This document shows positions 8,579-15,958 of a DNA stretch of 63,263 nucleotides, piece after piece. Under the pieces are notes generated by a model. It was not told the origin of the DNA and ran no database searches. It saw nothing but the letters and a program-made list of their open reading frames with translations. Source of the stretch: Lishizhenia tianjinensis (GTDB taxonomy: Bacteria; Bacteroidota; Bacteroidia; Flavobacteriales_D; Crocinitomicaceae); assembly GCA_945902115.1 (NCBI GenBank), contig CAMDLY010000007.1:1-63263 (forward strand), written 5' to 3'. Position 1 is the stretch's first letter, and every line of letters starts with the position of its first letter. The position numbers were made by a program, and so were the translations under genes.

Positions 8579-8595
8579 CAAAGAAACATTCTTTG
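8579..8595. promoter_or_regulatory. Inverted repeat upstream of the 8619 gene
   Basis: CAAAGAA (8579-8585) and TTCTTTG (8589-8595) are perfect inverted arms separated by ACA. The repeat lies 24 bp before the start codon of the outer-membrane protein gene, in a very AT-rich intergenic stretch also upstream of the divergent acidic-protein gene. It could be an operator; chance in AT-rich DNA is possible. Confidence 0.35.
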
Positions 8596-8618
8596 GCTTG
8601 TTGGAGTATAAAACCAAG

Positions 8619-9197
8619 ATGCAACGAATATTCTTTTTATTTTTGGTTTTCTCAACAGCTTGTGCTGCTTATACTCAGCGATTTGTTCCTCACAAAAATC
8701 AAGTTAAATTAGGATTTTCTAGTGTAGTAAAAGGAGATTTCTTGGTTGGTTACGAACGACTTATCACAAAAAAAATTAGTACAGAAATAGATTTAGGCGT
8801 TTTAACGAGAGATTATGCTGAAGATTTCTTTTATGAAATAAGCACATCCGAGGAAAAAATATCTTTACCAGGATTGTCCTTAGCAACGGGAATACGTTAT
8901 TATCCCATATTTCCTCTTGATTTATTTTTTGTAAGTGCAGAGATGAAGTACCGATACTATAGGTATTCGAGTTCAGAGTTAGTTAACGAAGAATCTAAAG
9001 AAAATGAACAGCGTATTACGCCTCGATTGGGAGTTGGGTATATTCTTCACTTGGATGAACATTTTAACTTCGATATGTCTGGACTCATGGGATTTACTTT
9101 CAAAAGGAATAGTATCGATCAGCAAAATAATTTAAATGGCCCCTCTCCGAATAAATTTCATTTTGGATTAAATATCAAGTTTTCTTATTCCTTTTGA
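8619..9197 (+). CDS. Putative outer-membrane beta-barrel protein
   Basis: A 192-residue protein starting MQRIFFLFLVFSTACAAYTQ, a signal peptide with probable cleavage after YTQ. The mature part consists of alternating hydrophobic/polar strands with many Tyr and Phe, and it ends in phenylalanine, which is typical of small outer-membrane barrels. The family is not identified and no ligand can be inferred. The ATG at 8619 was preferred over the upstream TTG at 8598 because it gives a clean signal peptide. Confidence 0.75.
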   Translation: MQRIFFLFLVFSTACAAYTQRFVPHKNQVKLGFSSVVKGDFLVGYERLITKKISTEIDLGVLTRDYAEDFFYEISTSEEKISLPGLSLATGIRYYPIFPLDLFFVSAEMKYRYYRYSSSELVNEESKENEQRITPRLGVGYILHLDEHFNFDMSGLMGFTFKRNSIDQQNNLNGPSPNKFHFGLNIKFSYSF

Positions 9198-9215
9198 TTC
9201 GGTATCTTTACCGAA
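9198..9215 (+). promoter_or_regulatory. Inverted repeat over the radA promoter box
   Basis: TTCGGTA (9198-9204) and TACCGAA (9209-9215) form a perfect 7-bp inverted repeat with a four-base spacer TCTT. It overlaps a promoter-like box TATCTTTA (9203-9210) three bases before the radA start codon. There is no T-run, so it is not a standard terminator of the upstream gene. It may be an operator or a 5' mRNA hairpin. Confidence 0.45.
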
Positions 9216-9218
9216 GAT

Positions 9219-10574
9219 ATGTCTAAAGTTAAATCTGCTTTTTTTTGTCAAGAATGTGGTTACGAAACACCAAAATGGTTAGGTAAGTGTCCATCTTGTA
9301 ATACATGGAATTCTTTTGTCGAGGAAAAAATCGAGAAAAATACTTCCGTCAAGGCTTTTTCCCTTTCAGATCAAAAAAGTAAACCCACGCTAATACAAGA
9401 AGTTGAACAAGGGTCGGAATTTCGTATTCAGTTTCAAGATAAAGAATTAAACACTATTCTTGGGGGTGGTTTGGTACCAGGCTCCATATTGCTCTTAGGG
9501 GGTGACCCAGGAATTGGAAAATCCACCTTGCTTCTCCAAGTGGCAGTGCACGAACAACGAAAGGTTCTTTACGTATCAGGTGAGGAGAGCGACAAGCAAA
9601 TTAGAATGAGGGCGGACAGAATCGGCATAAGAAATGAACAATGTTATTTATTACCAGAGACTAATCTGAATTCGATTTTAACACACGCTAATGAAATAAA
9701 ACCAGAGTTATTAATAATAGACTCGATTCAAACATTATTTGATGGAAATCTTGAAAGTTCCCCTGGGAGTATATCACAAGTTAGAGAATGTACTGCGCAA
9801 CTACTGAGATATGCCAAACAAACAGGTACCCCCGTTTTTCTCATCGGACATATCACAAAAGACGGCTCCATTGCGGGACCGAAAGTATTGGAGCATATGG
9901 TTGATACAGTACTTCAGTTTGAGGGAGACCGAAATCATGTTTACCGTTTATTGCGTACTACAAAAAATAGGTTTGGCTCAACGAATGAATTGGGTATCTA
10001 CGAGATGATAGGTTCTGGATTAAGAGCAGTTGAAAATCCTTCTGAGTTATTGATTAATCAAGATAATCAGCAATTGAGTGGCATTGCAATTGCTTCAACA
10101 ATTGAGGGTTTGAGACCCTTAAAGATTGAGGTTCAGGCCTTGGTTTCGTCTGCGGCCTACGGTACACCACAACGATCTTCCACAGGATTTGACGCAAAAC
10201 GATTAAATATGTTACTGGCGGTTTTAGAAAAACGCTGTGGGTTTAAATTGGCAACCAAAGATGTATTCTTAAATATTGCTGGCGGAATAAAAGTAGACGA
10301 CCCAGCCACAGATTTGGCTGTTGCATTAGCAGTGTTATCATCAAATGCAGATTTGGCAATTCCCAAAACAATAACTTTTGCGGCTGAAATCGGTCTATCG
10401 GGAGAGTTAAGACAAGTTCAAAGACTAGAAAACAGGGTTGCCGAAGCTGAAAAGCTCGGTTACGAAAAAATTATTGTTTCAAGACAGGGGAAAGAAAAAC
10501 TCGGAAGCAAAAGAAATATTGAGGTCGTATATTGTGGGAAAATAGAGGAAGTAGTGCGTAATATATTCGGATAA
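9219..10574 (+). CDS. radA: DNA repair protein RadA (Sms)
   Basis: RadA is a RecA-related ATPase that drives branch migration of recombination intermediates. The 451-residue protein has the N-terminal zinc finger (Cys 10, 13, 24, 27), a Walker A motif GGDPGIGKST near residue 93, the RadA-specific KNRFG motif near 250, and a C-terminal Lon-protease-like domain. It begins 22 nt after the outer-membrane protein gene and ends 1 nt before rsmI. Confidence 0.97.
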   Translation: MSKVKSAFFCQECGYETPKWLGKCPSCNTWNSFVEEKIEKNTSVKAFSLSDQKSKPTLIQEVEQGSEFRIQFQDKELNTILGGGLVPGSILLLGGDPGIGKSTLLLQVAVHEQRKVLYVSGEESDKQIRMRADRIGIRNEQCYLLPETNLNSILTHANEIKPELLIIDSIQTLFDGNLESSPGSISQVRECTAQLLRYAKQTGTPVFLIGHITKDGSIAGPKVLEHMVDTVLQFEGDRNHVYRLLRTTKNRFGSTNELGIYEMIGSGLRAVENPSELLINQDNQQLSGIAIASTIEGLRPLKIEVQALVSSAAYGTPQRSSTGFDAKRLNMLLAVLEKRCGFKLATKDVFLNIAGGIKVDDPATDLAVALAVLSSNADLAIPKTITFAAEIGLSGELRQVQRLENRVAEAEKLGYEKIIVSRQGKEKLGSKRNIEVVYCGKIEEVVRNIFG

Positions 10575-10575
10575 T

Positions 10576-11247
10576 ATGGGAAAATTAACGCTTGTGCCAA
10601 CCCCAATTGGTAACCTTGAAGATATTACTCTGCGTGCGCTTACCTTGCTTAAATCCTGCGATATAGTATTTGCAGAGGACACGCGGGTTTCTAAAAAATT
10701 GTTAGATCATTTTGGAATCCAAAAGAAAATTATTTCATTTCACGCCCACAACGAACACAAAGCACTTCAAAGAACAATTTCAATCATTCTTGAAAATACT
10801 CTAACAGTGATGGTTTCGGATGCGGGAACTCCGGGAATATCTGATCCAGGATTTTTGTTGGTCAGAGAATGTTTGAAAGAGGGAATAGAGGTAGAGTGTC
10901 TTCCTGGTCCAACGGCATTAATTCCTGCACTTATTGGAAGTGGTTTTCCTTGCGATCGATTTGTATTCGAGGGTTTTTTACCACATAAAAAAGGTCGAAT
11001 GACCATGCTTAAACGTTTATCGGAAGAGGACAGGACCGTTATTCTTTACGAATCTCCTCATCGATTGAAAAAATGTTTGGAGCAGATGAAAAGCTGTTTT
11101 GATGGCCATCGCCAATTATGTGTGGTAAGGGAAATAAGTAAAATGTTTGAAACCTTCCACCGTGGAACGTTAGACGAAATAAGCGCGTATTTTGATAGCA
11201 ACGAAGTAAGGGGTGAAATCGTTATTGTGATAAAAGGAAAAGAATAA
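10576..11247 (+). CDS. rsmI: 16S rRNA (cytidine(1402)-2'-O)-methyltransferase RsmI
   Basis: RsmI methylates the ribose of C1402 in 16S rRNA using S-adenosylmethionine. The 223-residue protein begins with the SAM-binding motif LVPTPIGNLEDIT, followed by FAEDTR and SDAGTPGISDPG, all diagnostic of the family. It is somewhat shorter than the E. coli protein, as is usual in Bacteroidota. The start codon follows the radA stop by one base. Confidence 0.96.
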   Translation: MGKLTLVPTPIGNLEDITLRALTLLKSCDIVFAEDTRVSKKLLDHFGIQKKIISFHAHNEHKALQRTISIILENTLTVMVSDAGTPGISDPGFLLVRECLKEGIEVECLPGPTALIPALIGSGFPCDRFVFEGFLPHKKGRMTMLKRLSEEDRTVILYESPHRLKKCLEQMKSCFDGHRQLCVVREISKMFETFHRGTLDEISAYFDSNEVRGEIVIVIKGKE

Positions 11248-11278
11248 AGTCTACCTCTTAAGCGGGAAAAGTGTATTT

Positions 11279-12403
11279 TTGAAAGTGCAATTTTCTTCAG
11301 TAATCGGTCAACACCACATAAAAAAACTCCTTATCCAAGAAGTGAATAACGGAAAGATAAGTCACGCTCAGTTGTTTTATGGAGAACCGGGCTATGGCAT
11401 TTTACCTTTAGCACTAGCGTTTGTACAATATCTTTTTTGCGAAAACAAAGGTCAAGAGGATAGCTGCGGAATCTGTCCTTCTTGTAAAAAAGTACAAGAG
11501 CTGCAACACCCTGACCTACATTTTAGTTTCCCAGTGGTTCAAACCTTGGGAAAAACCTCGGATTTATTTTTGGGTGAATGGAGAAAACAAGTTGCTGAAA
11601 ATTCATATTTTGATTTATATGAATGGACAAATCGAATTGACTCAAAGTCAAGGAAACCGATAATTTCTGTCGACGAGAGTAAAGAGATTTTACGTAAATT
11701 GAGTCTGAAGTCTTTTGAGGGAGGATTTAAGGTAATATTGATTTGGCTCCCTGAAGAGATGAACGAACAATGTTCGAATAAATTATTGAAAATATTGGAG
11801 GAGCCCCCGAATAATACATTGTTTTTATTGGTTTCACAGGCGCCTGATAAACTATTATTAACCATCCAATCACGAACCCAAAAAATACAAGTTCCGAGAA
11901 TCGATTTAGGTGAATTAAGCAATTATTTTAAAAGTCAACTTGGTAAAAACAGTGCGCAATCCGATTCCATTGCTGCATTCGCTGAAGGAGATTTCATAAG
12001 AGCAAAGAACCTAATTCAGGACTCAGACATCAAGCAAATACACAGAGAAAGATTCATTCAGTTGATGAGGGTGTGCTACAAAAAAGATGTAATCAACATG
12101 CTGAATTGGGCTGAGGAAATTTCCAATGATGGAAAGGAAACACAAAAATTGTTTATACAATATACACTTCATATGTTTAGGCAAAGTTTGATGCACAATT
12201 ATTTGGGAGAGGAGATGACCCGCGCTTCAGAGGAAGAGTTGGTTTTTCTAAAGAATTTTGCGCCATTTATCACAGGTAGAAATATCCGCGAATTCATGAC
12301 TATGTTAGACGAGACATACTACCAGTTGGATCGCAATGCGAACACAAAGATTATGTTCACTCAATTATGCTTCCAAACAATGAGATACATTCATCTTGGC
12401 TAG
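11279..12403 (+). CDS. holB: DNA polymerase III subunit delta' (HolB)
   Basis: Delta' is the rigid stator of the clamp loader that places the sliding clamp on DNA. The protein (about 374 residues) has the AAA+ fold: an N-terminal SSVIGQHHIKKLL, a degenerate P-loop GEPGYGILPL that lacks the lysine as expected for delta', a zinc module CENKGQEDSCGICPSC, and the KLLKILEEPP / SQAPDKLLLTIQSR segments. The start is a TTG at 11279; a GTG two codons later is an alternative. No ATG lies in frame near the family start. Confidence 0.9.
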   Translation: MKVQFSSVIGQHHIKKLLIQEVNNGKISHAQLFYGEPGYGILPLALAFVQYLFCENKGQEDSCGICPSCKKVQELQHPDLHFSFPVVQTLGKTSDLFLGEWRKQVAENSYFDLYEWTNRIDSKSRKPIISVDESKEILRKLSLKSFEGGFKVILIWLPEEMNEQCSNKLLKILEEPPNNTLFLLVSQAPDKLLLTIQSRTQKIQVPRIDLGELSNYFKSQLGKNSAQSDSIAAFAEGDFIRAKNLIQDSDIKQIHRERFIQLMRVCYKKDVINMLNWAEEISNDGKETQKLFIQYTLHMFRQSLMHNYLGEEMTRASEEELVFLKNFAPFITGRNIREFMTMLDETYYQLDRNANTKIMFTQLCFQTMRYIHLG

Positions 12404-12424
12404 TCCTCCTCCAAGAAAATTCAC

Positions 12425-12432
12425 TAAATTTA
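12425..12432 (+). promoter_or_regulatory. Possible promoter box for ricT
   Basis: TAAATTTA resembles the TAnnTTTG consensus and lies 18 nt before the ricT start codon, just after the holB stop. No convincing -33 box is seen. Confidence 0.3.
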
Positions 12433-12450
12433 CACAAACAAAACTTGAAT

Positions 12451-13617
12451 ATGGGATGTGATAATTGCAGTACCGCTTCGGATGGAACACCAAAAGGATG
12501 TAAGAATAACGGTACTTGCAGCAGTGGAGGATGCGATAAGTTAGAGGTTTATGATTGGTTAGCAAATTTGGCTTTACCTGAAGGACAACAAGCTTATGAT
12601 ATTGTGGAAGTGAGATTTAAAAATTCAAGAAAGAGTTTTTACCGCAATGCTCAGCAGTTATCGCTGTATGCCGGGGATATAATTATTGTTGATACTTCCC
12701 CCGGTTATGACGTTGGGGTGGTTTCGTTGACAGGTGAACTTGCACGAATTCAGGTGCGTAAAAAAGAGCCTAATTTTAAGCCCTTTGAAACGAAAAAAAT
12801 CTTAAGAATTGCCAACCAAGAGGAAATTGATAAATGGATAAAAGGAAGGTCTTTGGAAAAAGAACTTATGCACAAAGCGAGAACATTGGCATTAAATTTA
12901 AATTTGGAAATGAAAATTTCTGATGTGGAGTATCAAGGAGATTTAAGCAAAGTGACTTTTTATTATACCGCTGAGGGTAGAGTAGATTTTAGGCAGTTAA
13001 TAAAAAATATGGCAGACCAATTCAAGGTTAGAATTGATATGAGACAAATAGGATCACGTCAAGAGGCAGCGCGGCTAGGGGGTATCGGAACGTGTGGACG
13101 CGAATTATGTTGCACAACTTGGTTAACTGATTTCAGGTCTGTTTCAACTTCTGCTGCGCGCTATCAGCAATTGTCGTTGAACCCCCAGAAATTGGCTGGA
13201 CAATGCGGTAAATTAAAGTGCTGTTTGAACTATGAATTAGACAGTTATTTAGATGTTATGAAGTCCTTTCCTAAAAATGAAAATAAACTTCAAACGGAAA
13301 AGGGTGATGCCTATCATTTCAAAACAGATGTATTCAAACGTATTATGTGGTTCGGATACCAAGGTGAAACAGGATTGATAGCCTTGACGCCGGAAAGAGT
13401 AAAAGAAATTGCGAAGTTAAATAGAGAGGGAAAAAGACCTAAAGAACTAAACGAGTTTGTCGAAAAGGTTGAAAAAGAAGTTGAAATAGGATATTCAAAT
13501 GTGGTCGGTCAAGACAGTTTAAATAGGTTTGAAAAGTCATTCACCAAGAGGCCCAACAATAAGAATAGAAATAAAAACAAGAATAATAATCTCAGTCAAA
13601 AATCAGATAACTCATGA
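12451..13617 (+). CDS. ricT: RicT (PSP1/YaaT) family regulatory protein
   Basis: RicT belongs to the PSP1 family; in Bacillus it forms a complex with RicA and RicF carrying Fe-S clusters and influences RNase Y-dependent mRNA maturation. The 388-residue protein starts with a Cys-rich leader (MGCDNCST, then GCKNNGTC and GGCDK), and holds the PSP1 domain with GIGTCGRELCC and GKLKCCLNYE cysteine pairs. The tail is Asn/Lys-rich. The start at 12451 is preferred over an in-frame ATG 28 codons upstream that lies inside holB. The gldH ATG overlaps its TGA stop, a pairing conserved in Flavobacteriales. Confidence 0.88.
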   Translation: MGCDNCSTASDGTPKGCKNNGTCSSGGCDKLEVYDWLANLALPEGQQAYDIVEVRFKNSRKSFYRNAQQLSLYAGDIIIVDTSPGYDVGVVSLTGELARIQVRKKEPNFKPFETKKILRIANQEEIDKWIKGRSLEKELMHKARTLALNLNLEMKISDVEYQGDLSKVTFYYTAEGRVDFRQLIKNMADQFKVRIDMRQIGSRQEAARLGGIGTCGRELCCTTWLTDFRSVSTSAARYQQLSLNPQKLAGQCGKLKCCLNYELDSYLDVMKSFPKNENKLQTEKGDAYHFKTDVFKRIMWFGYQGETGLIALTPERVKEIAKLNREGKRPKELNEFVEKVEKEVEIGYSNVVGQDSLNRFEKSFTKRPNNKNRNKNKNNNLSQKSDNS

Positions 13618-14075
13618 AATTAGTAGGCCTGCTGTTTGTGCTCCCCCTATTACTTTTTTCGTGCCAAAGTGATGAAATACCTGTTGGTGCCTACTCCTTT
13701 AAAGATAATATGTGGAATCAAAAAGTTAAGCCCTCTTATGAGTTGGAATTAACTGACACTACCAATGTTTACGATTTCTTCATTACTTTGCGAAATACAA
13801 CCGATTTTAAATACAGCAATTTATTTATTTATGTCGAAGAGATTCCGCCGTTCGGTCCATCTGTTAGGACTCGGCATGAAATCCCTATTGCAAACGCAGA
13901 CGGTTCTTGGATCGGAACAAAAACAGGGACGATTATTGAAAATAATTATTTAGTGAAACGTGGAAAGGTCCCCTTCATTGGGAAATATAAATTTATTATT
14001 GAGCAAGCGATTACTGATCAAGAAGTAACAGAGGTACTCGATATATCCTTTCAGGTAAAAAAATTCGGTCAATAG
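13614..14075 (+). CDS. gldH: Gliding motility lipoprotein GldH
   Basis: GldH is an inner-membrane/periplasmic-facing lipoprotein required for gliding in Flavobacterium. The 153-residue protein has a lipobox LFSC with the lipidated cysteine at residue 17, followed by the family pattern (EIPVGAYSF, YDFFITLRNTTDFKYSNLF, PFIGKYKF). The ATGA overlap with ricT implies co-translation. Presence of gldH places the organism in Bacteroidota and hints at gliding or type IX secretion, but no other gld gene is in the window. Confidence 0.9.
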   Translation: MKLVGLLFVLPLLLFSCQSDEIPVGAYSFKDNMWNQKVKPSYELELTDTTNVYDFFITLRNTTDFKYSNLFIYVEEIPPFGPSVRTRHEIPIANADGSWIGTKTGTIIENNYLVKRGKVPFIGKYKFIIEQAITDQEVTEVLDISFQVKKFGQ

Positions 14076-14078
14076 TTT

Positions 14079-14549
14079 ATGAATAAATATAGGTGCTTGA
14101 ACGATGAAGAATTGCGTTCGATGGAGGATGATTTCAAAGCATTTTTAATTGTTAACGGAGTCGATAGTGATTACTGGCAAACAATCAACAAAGAAAAACC
14201 GGAGAGGGCTATTGAATTAGTGGAGCTCTTCAGTGATTTGGTATTCGAAAAGATTTTTACTTCCATCGTTTGTCTGATTAATATTCAGCCAGAGGTTATT
14301 CACTTAATTAAAAAAGAAGAGAATATCTTAAAAGCAATTTGGATAAAGCCAAAGGAGCCCCATCAAAACAAGGGTTTATTTAGTGAATTCAACACGTTGA
14401 ATACTGAACATATCGAATGTTATTTTGGCAAGAAAACCCCAGAAGATATAAATAAAGAATGCTTTAATTTGTTGGAAATGGGATACACCAAAACTGACTT
14501 AAAATCCTGGGACATGTATTTTGATTTGTTGGAAAAAGATTGTTTTTAG
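14079..14549 (+). CDS. DUF6495-like conserved protein
   Basis: A 156-residue cytoplasmic protein beginning MNKYRCLNDEELRSMEDDF. The pattern of an N-terminal LxxEEL segment, a central LFSDLVFEKI motif and a C-terminal half rich in Glu/Asp fits the small DUF6495 family of Flavobacteriales; the assignment is from memory of the family pattern. Function unknown. It starts three bases after gldH and probably shares its transcript. Confidence 0.7.
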   Translation: MNKYRCLNDEELRSMEDDFKAFLIVNGVDSDYWQTINKEKPERAIELVELFSDLVFEKIFTSIVCLINIQPEVIHLIKKEENILKAIWIKPKEPHQNKGLFSEFNTLNTEHIECYFGKKTPEDINKECFNLLEMGYTKTDLKSWDMYFDLLEKDCF

Positions 14550-14565
14550 TAATAGAGGCATCTTT

Positions 14566-14597
14566 TTTGGAAATTATTCGTTTATAACTTACATTTG
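14566..14597 (+). promoter_or_regulatory. Bacteroidota-type promoter
   Basis: TTTG (14566-14569), 20 bases, then TACATTTG (14590-14597) matches the TTTG-N19-21-TAnnTTTG consensus of the Bacteroidota housekeeping sigma factor. It lies 20 nt before the start of the lipoprotein gene at 14618. Confidence 0.65.
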
Positions 14598-14617
14598 TTA
14601 CTCTAAATTATCAAATT

Positions 14618-15259
14618 ATGAGGTTTACTTTTACCCTTTGGATTGCATTTTCATTATTAGTGCTTAACTCTTGCATTAAACATGAAGTTATTCCTGCGCC
14701 AACAAGTTCAGTGGATTTAGATTGTAGTTTTTTCGGATACATAAATGGTACGCAAATTGAATATACCCAAAATGTGGCAGGTTATAATTGTTACAATGCG
14801 AACCAGATTTTCAATAATCCCTCGCCAACTTTATCAAATGTCCTCTACACTTCTGAAATTTCATCCTTTCAACAATCGCAAAAAATAAGACTCACCTTTG
14901 GTCCACAACAGTGGGACGCCGGGGTATCGAGTTTACCGACGTTGTCAATGTTTAATGATTTCAATTCCTCTAACTCGGGCATTCAAATACCTTTAAAAAA
15001 TATCGGTGATATGACTGGGGCAACGCCCGGCGTTCAAATTGAATATTGGGATTCCTACGGAGATCGATGGGAAACGTCAACAGCCGATTCGCCAGGATTT
15101 GTCACATTTACTACGATTGATCAAGCATCAGATAATACAGGTGATTATTCTATTTTTCAATGCGCATTCAATGTTACTGTTTTCAGAGAGGACCCGAATC
15201 AAGGTTTGTTGAGTTTGACACTTAATAACTGTAAATTCCAAGGTTGGTTCAAGCGCTAA
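14618..15259 (+). CDS. Hypothetical lipoprotein
   Basis: A 213-residue protein with a signal peptide and lipobox LNSC (cysteine 19). The mature domain is rich in Ser, Thr, Asn and aromatic residues and looks like an all-beta fold; two Cys pairs (DLDCSF, YNCYN, FQCAF, NNCKF) may form disulfides. No family recognised. It has its own promoter. The dead amidotransferase gene begins about 15 nt downstream. Confidence 0.75.
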   Translation: MRFTFTLWIAFSLLVLNSCIKHEVIPAPTSSVDLDCSFFGYINGTQIEYTQNVAGYNCYNANQIFNNPSPTLSNVLYTSEISSFQQSQKIRLTFGPQQWDAGVSSLPTLSMFNDFNSSNSGIQIPLKNIGDMTGATPGVQIEYWDSYGDRWETSTADSPGFVTFTTIDQASDNTGDYSIFQCAFNVTVFREDPNQGLLSLTLNNCKFQGWFKR

Positions 15260-15274
15260 ATTAATCACTTGTAT

Positions 15275-15958
15275 ATGAGTGATTCACTGAAAATAGCAAT
15301 TATCGGCGACTATAACTTCACTTATAATTCACATCACGCCACAAACTTATCCCTAGATCATAGTGCAGACTTTTTAGAAGTTGAGGTAAACTATTATTGG
15401 ATAAAAATTAATGAGGCAGTCCAATATAAGCCGATATATTTTGACCAATTTGATGGTGTATGGATTGCCCCTGGTCCCTACTTGAATGTTTTTTTTTTAA
15501 ACGGTGTTTTTCGTTTATTTATTGATCAACACATACCTATTTTAATTACAGGAGATGCCTTTCGCCTATTTATAGAGTATATTATTAATATTCATCAATT
15601 TAATCCATATGGTGAGAAATTGATTTCTGAAAACTTGGTATCAGGCGCAAATTTTGAGCGCGTGAACATAGTGCCAAAGACAAAAACTTTCGAACGATTA
15701 TACGAGAATTTTAATAATTTGGAGTTGACATCTTCGAGATTTAGCTTATATCCTCAGTTATTGAATCAACTTAAGGGGGCTTGTATTGATGTGGAAGCAA
15801 CAAATCAGTTCGATGATCCAGAAATAATCAGTTTATCAAATCATCTGTTTTTTGTTGCCTGTTCGTTTTGTCCCCAAATTTCATCAACACGTGACATTCC
15901 GCATCCAATAATATATACCTTTTTGAAATTTGCTCAAGAGAGGAGTGTTCAAGTCTAA
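15275..15958 (+). CDS. CTP-synthase-type glutamine amidotransferase homologue lacking catalytic residues
   Basis: A 227-residue protein that follows the class I amidotransferase fold of the family related to the C-terminal domain of CTP synthase: KIAIIGDYN at the start, YYWI, FDGVWIAPGPY, and FFVACSF... HPIIYTFLKFA at the end. Active members have a nucleophile elbow GTCGGFQ and a His-Pro-Glu motif. Here the elbow reads LITGDAFRLF with no cysteine, and the His-Pro-Glu position reads FCPQ. The triad is therefore absent although the reading frame is intact. A binding or regulatory role is inferred. The ATG at 15275 was chosen over an upstream TTG. Its stop codon overlaps that of the convergent helicase gene. 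Confidence 0.75.
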   Translation: MSDSLKIAIIGDYNFTYNSHHATNLSLDHSADFLEVEVNYYWIKINEAVQYKPIYFDQFDGVWIAPGPYLNVFFLNGVFRLFIDQHIPILITGDAFRLFIEYIINIHQFNPYGEKLISENLVSGANFERVNIVPKTKTFERLYENFNNLELTSSRFSLYPQLLNQLKGACIDVEATNQFDDPEIISLSNHLFFVACSFCPQISSTRDIPHPIIYTFLKFAQERSVQV

